Assembly: GCA_021775875.1 (NCBI GenBank)
Contig: JAJFHA010000020.1
Coordinates: forward strand, 213,544-277,543
DNA: 64,000 bases
Direction of reading: 5' to 3'
Origin: Hyphomicrobiales bacterium
GTDB taxonomy: Bacteria; Pseudomonadota; Alphaproteobacteria; Rhizobiales; NORP267
A program made the position numbers and the translations under genes. The notes beneath the pieces are model-generated. The model was not told the DNA's origin. It saw nothing but the letters and a program-made list of their open reading frames with translations, and searched no databases. Every line of letters begins with the position of its first letter. Within the stretch, counting starts at the first letter, position 1. Of this stretch, positions 27,479 to 35,032 are shown in pieces.

Positions 27479-27564
27479 GTTTATTGCGATTCCCAATTGC
27501 CGGTGCAATCTTTGGCGCACCAATCAGGTGAACCCGGGGTGGGCGAGACTGAAGGGATTTTCTC

Positions 27565-28062
27565 ATGCGCAAAGAAGCGCTGATGTTGATGAGTACAATT
27601 TTATTGGGCGCGATTTCGATCGCTACAACTGGCACGGTGTCTTCTGCCACCGCGCAGGAGGCAACAATCATCAATCTGACCCAGGTTGGGTGTCAGTTCC
27701 TTGAATCCGAAAATGACGTTGACCATGGCTACGTGACCAAATCCGCCGACGATTGTGTCGAGATCAATGGTCGTACCGGCGAACAGAGGCTGGCCGAGGC
27801 CCGTGTTTTGGACCTGCCGCCGGGCAAATATATTTTTCGGGTGGAGAATAGAAATGTACCTTACCCACTTGGTTTCTGGTTGCGCGAGCATGATTACCAG
27901 CTTGGAAACCCCATCCATCTGCTTACCAAAACCAGCATTTCCGGCGGCGGTCTCAATATTGGAACCACGCTTGATTACGAAGTCGAATTGGAGGCTGGCA
28001 CTCAATATGTCTATTCTTGCCCGCTGAACCCAACACCAAATTATTCGATTGTCGTGAACTGA
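27565..28062 (+). CDS. Exported cupredoxin-like beta protein
   Basis: A 165-residue protein with a signal peptide ending near SSATAQEA. The mature part is predicted all-beta, with LDLPPGKYIFRVENRNVPYPLGFWL and YEVELEAGTQYVYSCPLNPTPNYSIVV, reminiscent of cupredoxin strands. The final YSC segment aligns with the copper-ligand Cys loop, but the His and Met that normally follow are absent, so a type 1 copper site is unlikely to be canonical. Two further Cys (VGCQFLE, DDCVEING) may form a disulfide. It lies upstream of the cysteine-repeat genes and probably shares their periplasmic role. Confidence 0.65.
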   Translation: MRKEALMLMSTILLGAISIATTGTVSSATAQEATIINLTQVGCQFLESENDVDHGYVTKSADDCVEINGRTGEQRLAEARVLDLPPGKYIFRVENRNVPYPLGFWLREHDYQLGNPIHLLTKTSISGGGLNIGTTLDYEVELEAGTQYVYSCPLNPTPNYSIVVN

Positions 28063-28077
28063 CCGGTTCTCCCGGTC
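28061..28077 (+). repeat. Hairpin immediately after the cupredoxin-like gene
   Basis: GACCGG-TTCTC-CCGGTC overlaps the end of the stop codon. There is no T-run, so it may protect the 3' end or reduce readthrough. Confidence 0.35.
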
Positions 28078-28121
28078 GCACCCAATTCGGTGCTGGAATG
28101 ATCCGGCGCTGATTTTATCCG

Positions 28122-28140
28122 CCATCATGTTTGATGGTTT
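28122..28140 (+). terminator. Weak terminator-like hairpin before the small cysteine-repeat gene
   Basis: CCATCA-TGTT-TGATGG followed by TTT lies 24 bases before the start at 28164. The short stem and three T bases suggest partial termination or a leader structure that lets the downstream gene be expressed at a different level. Confidence 0.35.
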
Positions 28141-28163
28141 AACCCCTGAGGGAGACTTAATAG

Positions 28164-28457
28164 ATGAGCAGTAACAAAAAGAGACTTTTGACTTCCACCG
28201 CAATTTTGCCGGTTGTTCTTGGCCTGTCGTTGGCCGTGCCAGCTGTCATGACCGCAGCAGTTGTAGATGCGTCCCCCGCATATGCCAGCTGTAACCCATG
28301 CAATCCATGCGCTGCCAAAAATCCTTGCGGCGCGTCCGCATGTGGTGCCTGTGGTGCCAGTAACGCTTGCGCTGCCAGCAACCCTTGTGCCGCCAGTAAC
28401 CCTTGTGGCGCGTCCGCATGTGGTGCCTGTGGTGCCAGCTCATGTTCCGCTGACTAG
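28164..28457 (+). CDS. Small exported cysteine-repeat protein (NPC/GAC type)
   Basis: A 97-residue protein with a signal peptide (about 1-42, ending SPAYAS). The remaining 55 residues consist almost only of Cys, Ala, Gly, Ser, Asn and Pro. Twelve Cys occur in a strict rhythm: CNPCNPC, then units such as AASNPC, GASAC and GAC. GAGGGAG gives a strong ribosome site. No His or Met is present in the mature part and only one charged pair occurs, so this is not a classical metallothionein. The same units fill the much larger protein at 29647. The next gene, SUMF1-like, starts 12 bases later. It may bind copper or zinc, or be a substrate for modification. Confidence 0.8.
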   Translation: MSSNKKRLLTSTAILPVVLGLSLAVPAVMTAAVVDASPAYASCNPCNPCAAKNPCGASACGACGASNACAASNPCAASNPCGASACGACGASSCSAD

Positions 28458-28469
28458 TTTTGCGCTAAC

Positions 28470-29423
28470 ATGGACGGCAATATGACCCATTTGGATCAAT
28501 TGCCTTCAAAAATTTTGACCCGGAATATGGGGCCTTCACCGGCACTCATGTTTCGGGTTTTATTTTTTTTGGTTCTGGCCGCTTTTATGCTCACGGTGCC
28601 CCTCCAGAATGTTTTGAGCGACGAATCCCTGACAATTGAGGTTCCGGAAATTGTTTTGGTTGCGGCTGGTAGTTTTATCGCTGGCTCTGACCGGGCCGAA
28701 CGTGAAGCCGCTTACCAGCTTGATGAAGCTGCCTATGGGCACAACGTGACGAGGCAAAACCGCTGGTATGAAAGCGAATTGGCCCGTCAGAGCGTTGACC
28801 TGCCATCTTTCGGAATTATGAAAAATCTGGTCACGAACGCTGACTATTCCCGTTTTGTTGCCGAAACCGGCCACCGGGTTCCTGATGTAGACCCGGAAAC
28901 CTGGGCAGGCTACCGCTTGATCCATCCGTTCCCGCGCACCAGACGGCATGCTTGGCTGGGCGGAACAATTCCCGAAGGCCGCGAAGAGCATCCTGTTGTC
29001 ATGATCTCTCATGGCGATGCCGCTGCCTATGCAGCATGGTTGAGCGAACGGACAGGAATTGAATGGCGCTTGCCCAGCGCACTCGAATGGCAGAAAGCGG
29101 CACGCGGTCTAAACGGCCTGCGGTTCCCTTGGGGAGATGAATATGATTCTGGCTTGTTGAATAGCCATGATGCCGGACCGTTCGACACTGTCCCTGTAGG
29201 GCGATTCCCGGAGGGTGCCAGCCCGTTCGGAATGCTGGATGCTGCGGGTCAGGTTTTTGAATGGACCAACACCCCGGCCCGCAATGGTCGATGGATCGTT
29301 AAAGGTGGGTCATGGGATGATCGCGGATGCGGTGTTTGTCGCCCGGCGGCACGCCATTCCAGGCCTGAAGACATCAAGCATATTCTGGTTGGTTTCCGCC
29401 TGGTTAGAGACATAAACGGATAA
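28470..29423 (+). CDS. Exported formylglycine-generating-enzyme-like (SUMF1/EgtB-fold) protein
   Basis: A 317-residue protein with an N-terminal membrane anchor or signal (about residues 27-50) and a full FGE-sulfatase domain: VLVAAGSFIAGSDRAEREA, HPVVMISHGDAAAYAAWLSERTG, EWRLPSALEWQKAARG, FPWGDEYDSGLLN and WIVKGGSWDDRG, ending FRLVRD. In aerobic FGE two Cys near the C-terminal GGS motif hold Cu(I). Here C287 and C290 form CGVC shortly after GGSW, and the first of them matches one FGE cysteine by distance to the following AAR. The exact start (28470, 28482 or 28527) is uncertain. It lies 12 bases after the small cysteine-repeat gene, which could be its substrate. Confidence 0.85.
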   Translation: MDGNMTHLDQLPSKILTRNMGPSPALMFRVLFFLVLAAFMLTVPLQNVLSDESLTIEVPEIVLVAAGSFIAGSDRAEREAAYQLDEAAYGHNVTRQNRWYESELARQSVDLPSFGIMKNLVTNADYSRFVAETGHRVPDVDPETWAGYRLIHPFPRTRRHAWLGGTIPEGREEHPVVMISHGDAAAYAAWLSERTGIEWRLPSALEWQKAARGLNGLRFPWGDEYDSGLLNSHDAGPFDTVPVGRFPEGASPFGMLDAAGQVFEWTNTPARNGRWIVKGGSWDDRGCGVCRPAARHSRPEDIKHILVGFRLVRDING

Positions 29424-29646
29424 CATTTCTGTCGAATCATCTGTAGTCTGACTAACTAGCGGGGTCATCAGCGCATCGTGGGCCAAATTGCTTCACATCT
29501 ATGTGATCGCAAGTGAATCGATTTGTCCGAAATGGTTGATAGTCTGGACACTGTAATTCGAGGCCGGTGCTCGGGCTTTAATCAATCATGGCATGATATA
29601 CGCCAAGACCAACTTGGCAGCATTCATCCGTTTGGAGGGAAACCAG

Positions 29647-31143
29647 ATGAAATTTTCTAAGAAACAGCTTTTATCAACCGTTGCGGCGATGCCGTTGGTT
29701 GTGGGCATTGCCGTAGGCACTGCTGCAACCGGCGCAATGATGATTGCTGCAACTGAGGTTGCGATTGCAGCCTGTAATCCATGCAACCCGTGTGGCGCAT
29801 CAACTTGCGCTGCTTCCAACCCATGCGCGGCTTCAAACCCGTGTGCTGCTTCTGCGTGTGGCGCCTGCAGTGCTTCGACCTGCGGCGCATCCGCATGCGC
29901 AGCGTCCAACCCATGCGCGGCGTCTAACCCGTGTGCTGCATCAGCGTGTGGCGCCTGTGGTGCTTCGGCCTGCGGCGCATCCGCATGTGCAGCGTCCAAC
30001 CCATGCGCGGCTTCTAACCCGTGTGCTGCTTCAGCATGCGGTGCCTGCGGTGCTTCGGCCTGCGGTGCTTCGGCCTGCGGTGCATCCGCATGTGCAGCGT
30101 CCAACCCATGCGCGGCATCTAACCCGTGTGCTGCTTCTGCGTGTGGCGCCTGCGGCGCCTGCGGTGCTTCGGCTTGCGGCGCATCCGCATGTGCAGCGTC
30201 CAACCCATGCGCGGCTTCCAACCCGTGTGCTGCATCAGCGTGTGGTGCCTGCGGTGCTTCAGCCTGCGGCGCATCCGCATGCAATCCCTGTAATCCATGC
30301 GCGGCGTCAAATCCGTGTGGAGCATCTGCTTGTGGTGCGTGCAACCCGTGTGGCGCATCTGCTTGTGGTGCGTGCAACCCGTGTGGCGCTGCAGCGGCCA
30401 ACGTCAGCAAGGAATGCTTTGTTCCACGCTTGCATAATGCCGCCAGCAATCCATGTGCAGCTTCAAACCCGTGTGCTGCATCAGCTTGCAGGGCATGTGG
30501 TGCGTCAGCATGTAACCCTTGCAATCCGTGTGGGGCGTCGAACCCATGCGCAGCTTCCAATCCGTGCGCGGCATCAAACCCCTGTGGTGCATCTGCGTGT
30601 GGAGCATGTGGCCCGTGTGGCGCAAGCGGTGGCGGAGCTGAGTTGACTGATGCGGAAGCAGCGGCAGCGTATGATTGCCTCTACAGCGAAATGAAGGAAG
30701 CTTATGCCAATACCCGCATTCCAGCGACCCGCAATTGGCGCGCCTGGGCTACACAATTCTCCACAACACCTTATGTTTCGGCAACTCATGGCGGCCGTTA
30801 TGTGATGAATTATTCAAACACCATGGGCGCAAGAGCTTATGGCGAATATGAAGAAATGACTGAGATGCCCCGGTCTTCGGTGCTTATCAAAGACAGTTTC
30901 TCCGCCAATGCCGACGGCACCTTGTCGGTTGGTCCGCTGTTCCTGATGGAAAAAATGGGCCCTGGCTTCAATGCTGAAACCGCCGATTGGCGCTATTATA
31001 TGTTCACGCCGGACGGGTCTTTGTTCGGCGTAACCGGCGGTCAGAATTCAGCCGGCCTGGCCTTCTGTCATGAATGTCACGCGGCCATGGAAGACAATGA
31101 CCATATGTGGTTCCTGCCTGAAGAATACCGGGTTTCAAACTAG
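29647..31143 (+). CDS. Exported cysteine-repeat / cytochrome P460 fusion
   Basis: A 498-residue protein from ATG 29647, preceded by GGAGGG. Residues 1 to about 41 form a signal peptide. Residues 43-324 are a low-complexity domain of AASNPC, GASAC and GAC units with about 59 Cys, interrupted once by a non-repetitive stretch (ANVSKECFVPRLHNA). From about 340 to the end is a cytochrome P460 domain: GGRYVMNYSNTMG, SSVLIKDSF, GPLFLMEKMGPGF and the haem site CHECH at 474-478. P460 proteins handle hydroxylamine or nitric oxide. A haem domain on a long Cys-repeat arm is very unusual and suggests an extracellular metal- or redox-linked matrix protein. Confidence 0.85.
   Translation: MKFSKKQLLSTVAAMPLVVGIAVGTAATGAMMIAATEVAIAACNPCNPCGASTCAASNPCAASNPCAASACGACSASTCGASACAASNPCAASNPCAASACGACGASACGASACAASNPCAASNPCAASACGACGASACGASACGASACAASNPCAASNPCAASACGACGACGASACGASACAASNPCAASNPCAASACGACGASACGASACNPCNPCAASNPCGASACGACNPCGASACGACNPCGAAAANVSKECFVPRLHNAASNPCAASNPCAASACRACGASACNPCNPCGASNPCAASNPCAASNPCGASACGACGPCGASGGGAELTDAEAAAAYDCLYSEMKEAYANTRIPATRNWRAWATQFSTTPYVSATHGGRYVMNYSNTMGARAYGEYEEMTEMPRSSVLIKDSFSANADGTLSVGPLFLMEKMGPGFNAETADWRYYMFTPDGSLFGVTGGQNSAGLAFCHECHAAMEDNDHMWFLPEEYRVSN
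29770..30640 (+). repeat. In-frame tandem repeats coding for the Cys-rich arm
   Basis: The DNA consists of degenerate tandem units of about 90 bases. A marker sequence in each unit (GCAGCGTCCAACCCATG) recurs near 29899, 29989, 30094 and 30193, giving spacings of 90, 105 and 99 bases. The differences are whole codon blocks (an extra GASAC or GAC). Third-position changes between units show that they diverged under protein-level constraint. The last third is less regular. Confidence 0.85.
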
Positions 31144-31160
31144 TTTGATTCCCGCTAGAC

Positions 31161-31655
31161 ATGAGTAAGTCTGATGATAAGCGGCTGCCCCCGATTCCGG
31201 GTGTGGCCGTTTGTCTGCTCATCACAATGTTGCTGGCCGTGCCGGCGCAAGCCGAGACGGTAACAGGGATGCTCGGCGAAGCGGTCGACGGCGATACCCT
31301 TATACTGAACGGGCGCAATTTTGATCTCTCTGGAATTGTGGCACCAGCGCCTGGATTCATGTGCACCTTACGCAACCGGGAAAGCAATTGCGGCAGCATC
31401 GCGCGCGGTGGATTGCTTGATCTGATGGCAGGCGCAACCGTGACTTGCGAAACCGACGGCGCAGAGTGGCGTTGTAGCGCCGGGGGATATGATCTGGCCC
31501 AGAACATGGTCCATACCGGATGGGCTGTGCCTGCAAGAGATGATGATCCCCGGTTCGCAACCCAATTGGAACGCGCCCAAAGCCGGAAACAGGGATTGTG
31601 GCACGCAGACCCTGAATTAACGATTGGGGAAATCCGAACTGCTGGGCAGCGCTAA
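31161..31655 (+). CDS. Exported staphylococcal-nuclease-fold protein, probably not catalytic
   Basis: A 164-residue protein with a signal peptide ending VPAQAET. EAVDGDTLILNG and FDLSGIVAPAPG match the SNase core, and the C-terminal GWAVPARDDD...ERAQSRKQGLWH matches its last helix. The RLxGIDAPE segment that carries a catalytic Arg reads FDLSGIVAPA here, and the usual second Arg is also not evident, so nuclease activity is doubtful. Four Cys (FMCTLR, SNCGS, VTCET, WRCSA) could form two disulfides. It starts 17 bases after the P460 fusion and is probably part of the same operon. Confidence 0.75.
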   Translation: MSKSDDKRLPPIPGVAVCLLITMLLAVPAQAETVTGMLGEAVDGDTLILNGRNFDLSGIVAPAPGFMCTLRNRESNCGSIARGGLLDLMAGATVTCETDGAEWRCSAGGYDLAQNMVHTGWAVPARDDDPRFATQLERAQSRKQGLWHADPELTIGEIRTAGQR

Positions 31656-31671
31656 TATTTAACCAGTATGG

Positions 31672-33699
31672 TCAGGCGGAAATTGCCATGTTGTTTTTTT
31701 GAGTAATCGGCAGACACACCGTGAATGTGGTCCCTGAGCCGACAACACTTTCCAGAGAAATTTTGCCGCCATGTTGTTCGGTCAGTTGCTGGGCTATATT
31801 CAGGCCGATACCGGTGCCGACAATCCCTTCAGACGTAGAGGCCCTGTAAAAGCGCTCGAACATTTTATCGATCTCGTCTGCAGGTATTCCCACACCGCAG
31901 TCAGTTATGGATATGAGTACGTGCCCCTCACCTTGGCAACCTGCAATGCAGACTAGACCAGCTGTTGGTGAATATTTAACCGCGTTGGAAATCAGGTTAG
32001 TGAATATTTGTTCCAAAGCACCTGCATCTGCTTCAATAAAGTCTGGCATCGAATCCAGATCAACTTCAATTGTATGACTAGGACTTATCAGTCCTTGTCG
32101 TTTTGCAATTCCTGAAATGATGGACTTTAATTTACAATTTGTAATGGAGATTTTATACCCGCTTTCCTCCATTTTGGCGGATGCCAGCGTGCGGTCAATG
32201 AGTTCAGTCATGCGCGTAACAGCACCGCGAATATCGATAATTTTCGCGTCAACTTCCTCGCGATTCAGCTTGTCAAATTTCAGCCCAATCCGGCGCGCTG
32301 TGCTGTCAATTATTGTCAAAGGCGTACGGAAGTCGTGGGATACGGTCGAGACAAACTGGCTTTGCTGTTTGTTATAATGCTGCTCCAACTCAAGAGATGC
32401 CTGGAGTTGTTCGGATTTTTTGCGCAGTCGTGATGTTTGCTCGGCGACCATAATAGCAAGCTCTTCTCGATGCCGTGCCAGTTCCTGGTCTTTTGCTTTT
32501 TGTTCCGTTACATCGATAGTGAAGGCGAAGGACCCTATGGTTTCACCTTTAATGTTGCGCAGGCTTGTCGCATAGAAAATGGTGTCGATCTTGGTTCCGT
32601 CTTTTCGGACAAGGACAGGTTCGTAGGTTCGTCGGAAATTATGCTCCCGTTGGGCCATCTTCCGGCGCACCAACTCTGAGGATTCTAGGTTAACGATATC
32701 AATCGCCGGTTGGCCAATCAGTTCTTCACGTTCGTAACCAAGCATGTCGCAGAAGGCACGATTGACCCGGTTAAACTTACCATCAATATCTATCTGGGAA
32801 TAACCATGCTGGGTATTTTCCAGTGTGGCGGTCAAAAGCCCTTCACTAGACGTCAATTGACCAACCAATGCGTAGCCCCGGCGAAAATTCTTGTAGGTGC
32901 TGATCTGAAGTCCAATCAGGACGAGGGTGTAACTCATGATTTTCAGAATATGGGCCAGAATAAACGGGAAATCCGAGTACCCTTCAGAGTTTGACATGAC
33001 CATGGCATGAGCAACCACATTCAGCATCAAGGCCAAGGCCAACCAGAATTTAAAGGAGTTCGGGTGCCAGCCTCCGTGACCCTGCAATTTAAATAGCGCA
33101 AAGGTGAAAATCAGTGCGGGTAGCCATTCTTCAAAACTTCGAAGGAAAGGAAGGTTAAAATTATTGTCGCCCGCAAATATTTGGATCGGGTAGAAAAGAA
33201 TGAAAATACCGGCAGCGACAAACAGGCCGGTCGCAAAAAATACCTGTTTTTCAATCTGGTGAATTTTGTTGTCGTGGCTGTGCCAATCTGTGTCTTCCGG
33301 GCGCTCAGTATGTGTGGCTGCCAAGACCATCATGATGCCCAAAAACACACTCCCGTAAAACCAGCTTTCGGGACCAGATGATGACATGTCTCTTTCAGCA
33401 AATTGATTCAGGTGAGTTAGATCGGTCACCAAATAGAAAACATCCTGAAGGGTAAACCCGAGAAACCCCGCGCCAACATACAAAAAAACAGCCCGTCGTC
33501 TGTTGAAATACCAACCTAGAGAAGCGAAACCGATATAAATCATCAGAACCACAGTGATTGTCTTCAAAACAGTGCGGGAATATTCCGGAAATATCCAGGC
33601 TTCAGGGTTAGCAGCACATTTCACCATCAGCGCACCAACGATGGCGATGGTCAAAACGGTGACAATCGGCAACACTTTATCGTGTTTTGTGTCCATCAT
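31672..33699 (-). CDS. Hybrid-topology sensor histidine kinase (7TM-PAS-HisKA-HATPase)
   Basis: A 675-residue membrane kinase. About seven transmembrane helices fill residues 1-275 (a MASE-type sensor), followed by a PAS domain (about 285-400; NRVNRAFCDMLGYEREELIG), a coiled linker, HisKA with SHDFRTPLTIID and a HATPase domain with NLISNAVKYSP, DCGVGIP and GTGIGLNIAQQL. It is encoded 19 bases after the response regulator, so the two form a two-component pair. The inducing signal is unknown; the multi-helix sensor suggests a membrane or small-molecule cue. Confidence 0.92.
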   Translation of the reverse strand: MMDTKHDKVLPIVTVLTIAIVGALMVKCAANPEAWIFPEYSRTVLKTITVVLMIYIGFASLGWYFNRRRAVFLYVGAGFLGFTLQDVFYLVTDLTHLNQFAERDMSSSGPESWFYGSVFLGIMMVLAATHTERPEDTDWHSHDNKIHQIEKQVFFATGLFVAAGIFILFYPIQIFAGDNNFNLPFLRSFEEWLPALIFTFALFKLQGHGGWHPNSFKFWLALALMLNVVAHAMVMSNSEGYSDFPFILAHILKIMSYTLVLIGLQISTYKNFRRGYALVGQLTSSEGLLTATLENTQHGYSQIDIDGKFNRVNRAFCDMLGYEREELIGQPAIDIVNLESSELVRRKMAQREHNFRRTYEPVLVRKDGTKIDTIFYATSLRNIKGETIGSFAFTIDVTEQKAKDQELARHREELAIMVAEQTSRLRKKSEQLQASLELEQHYNKQQSQFVSTVSHDFRTPLTIIDSTARRIGLKFDKLNREEVDAKIIDIRGAVTRMTELIDRTLASAKMEESGYKISITNCKLKSIISGIAKRQGLISPSHTIEVDLDSMPDFIEADAGALEQIFTNLISNAVKYSPTAGLVCIAGCQGEGHVLISITDCGVGIPADEIDKMFERFYRASTSEGIVGTGIGLNIAQQLTEQHGGKISLESVVGSGTTFTVCLPITQKNNMAISA

Positions 33700-33718
33700 A
33701 ATTGGTCCTAGTTGGCGG

Positions 33719-34591
33719 TCAGGATGCCATCAAGACCGGAGTCCCGCTCGCATTGTCCAGCGAGTTGATTTGTGCTGCAAATTCATCGCCGCTGCATGGC
33801 ATTTGAATGATCGCGTCGAACCAGCTTTCGTGTGAGGGGTTCAACCGGTTCTGATTTAATGGCGGCACCAACAACACAATCGGAAATGCACATTCGCGCT
33901 CGGCTTTAATCAACCGCACCATCATCGAAGCGGGCATATCTGACGTGTTTAACGAAACAATCACCAAGTCCGGCGCAATATTATCCACCGACGCCTGAAA
34001 GACGACACCGCTATCCATTTTGATAACCTGATGGTTCTGTGCCTCCAGCGTTTCTCTTATTTCAGACAGATCCACTTCATTATTCGAAATGGTAACGACC
34101 ATCATTTGCGGTGTTTCTTCGGTTGGTTTGGCATGTGCGGAATCCACCGCATGATCTAGAGATTTGGATAAGGCGTTGTAAAGTTTAAGTAATTGGTTTT
34201 GTTTTTGTTGCTCCATGCGCTTCACCTGATGGAGCCTCGATCTCACCGTGGCAAGCATCATTTCATAGTCAATAGGCTTGGTTAGATAATCGTCTGCCCC
34301 CAATGACTTACCCTTGATAATATCTTGCCGGTCCGCTAGGGCAGACAGAAACACAACCGGAATATCTGCGAGATCAGGATGGTTATCGCGAAGCGCGATC
34401 AACATCTCGTGGCCATTCATTTTTGGCATTGTGATATCTGACAAAACCAAGTCTGGCTTGTTCGCTATAATTGAAGCCAGTCCTTCGGCACCATCGCACG
34501 CCTGCAGGACTTCAAATCCATAGCTCTCCAGTTCCATCGCAACATCATTGCGAATTACAGGTTCGTCTTCAACGATAAGTATCTTCTTCAT
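33719..34591 (-). CDS. Response regulator with true receiver and C-terminal pseudo-receiver
   Basis: A 290-residue protein starting MKKILIVEDEPVIRND at ATG 34591. The N-terminal receiver has the acidic pair E9/D10, phospho-acceptor D52 (LSDITMPKMNG) and the conserved K of LTKPID. A linker follows, then a second receiver-like fold (MMVVTISNNEVDLSEI onward) with hydrophobic strands but no phospho-acceptor Asp. No DNA-binding or enzymatic output domain is present, so it probably works through protein interaction with the kinase encoded next or with a third partner. Confidence 0.88.
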   Translation of the reverse strand: MKKILIVEDEPVIRNDVAMELESYGFEVLQACDGAEGLASIIANKPDLVLSDITMPKMNGHEMLIALRDNHPDLADIPVVFLSALADRQDIIKGKSLGADDYLTKPIDYEMMLATVRSRLHQVKRMEQQKQNQLLKLYNALSKSLDHAVDSAHAKPTEETPQMMVVTISNNEVDLSEIRETLEAQNHQVIKMDSGVVFQASVDNIAPDLVIVSLNTSDMPASMMVRLIKAERECAFPIVLLVPPLNQNRLNPSHESWFDAIIQMPCSGDEFAAQINSLDNASGTPVLMAS

Positions 34592-35032
34592 CCTCGCCCC
34601 GAAAAATCTTAAAGTATTAATATGCAAAGATTACAGGGGAAGAGATTAATAATAAGTTGTTCACCTTGCATGAAGAATTCTATGTGAACTGGGGTCAATA
34701 TTGGCTCAAAGGAGCAAATGAGCGTGTTTGCTCCGTTCGATATATCTAACTGTTATTCTCAAGGCCCAGTAGGCATGATTTTCGGGTAGATTATAGTCCG
34801 TTCGTCCTCCAAACCAATCCGCTTTCGTCGTTGATGGTCCCATACTCTAAGCGAAGAGGGTTGTGCCTCAGCAACCATCACCTGTTGCAAGCGTAATAAA
34901 TACGTATATCGAAATGGCAGTTGCGTCGCATTGCAAAGTAGACAGGGACAATTCCCGGGCAAATTGGGACGTGTGGGCAGGTTAGGCTGTTCGCCCTTGT
35001 TTGACTATTCGGTATAAGGCATAGACACCATC
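34592..35032. other. Intergenic region upstream of the two-component and MFS genes
   Basis: This 441-base gap lies between divergent genes and should hold their promoters. It contains a perfect inverted repeat at 34711-34734 (listed separately). I see no protein on either strand with a ribosome site or composition like the neighbours, and no tRNA or known RNA motif. Confidence 0.55.
34711..34734. repeat. Perfect 8-base inverted repeat
   Basis: GGAGCAAA-TGAGCGTG-TTTGCTCC lies in the gap 120 bases upstream of the response regulator gene. The half-site spacing of 16 bases centre to centre fits binding by a dimeric regulator on one face of the helix. It could be an autoregulatory operator or a short structured RNA element. 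Confidence 0.4.

Noticed and set aside
28164-28457. Bufferin (DUF2282) or metallothionein
   Set aside because: The repeat pattern NPC/GAC with almost no other residue types does not match DUF2282 or classical metallothioneins; kept as an unassigned Cys-repeat protein.
28470-29423. True sulfatase-activating formylglycine enzyme
   Set aside because: No sulfatase gene with a CxPxR motif lies nearby, and the copper-site Cys spacing differs; kept as FGE-like.
29770-30640. CRISPR array
   Set aside because: Units are in-frame coding repeats of about 90 bases with no unique spacers and no cas genes.
29586-30646. Long open frames on both strands within the Cys-repeat region
   Set aside because: They arise from the tandem repeats; the alternative frames are full of Arg/His or His/Gly/Asp-Ala runs with no ribosome site, while the chosen frame has a signal peptide and a P460 domain.
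34759-34962. Minus-strand open frame in the gap before the MFS gene
   Set aside because: No ribosome site, atypical composition and no recognisable domain.
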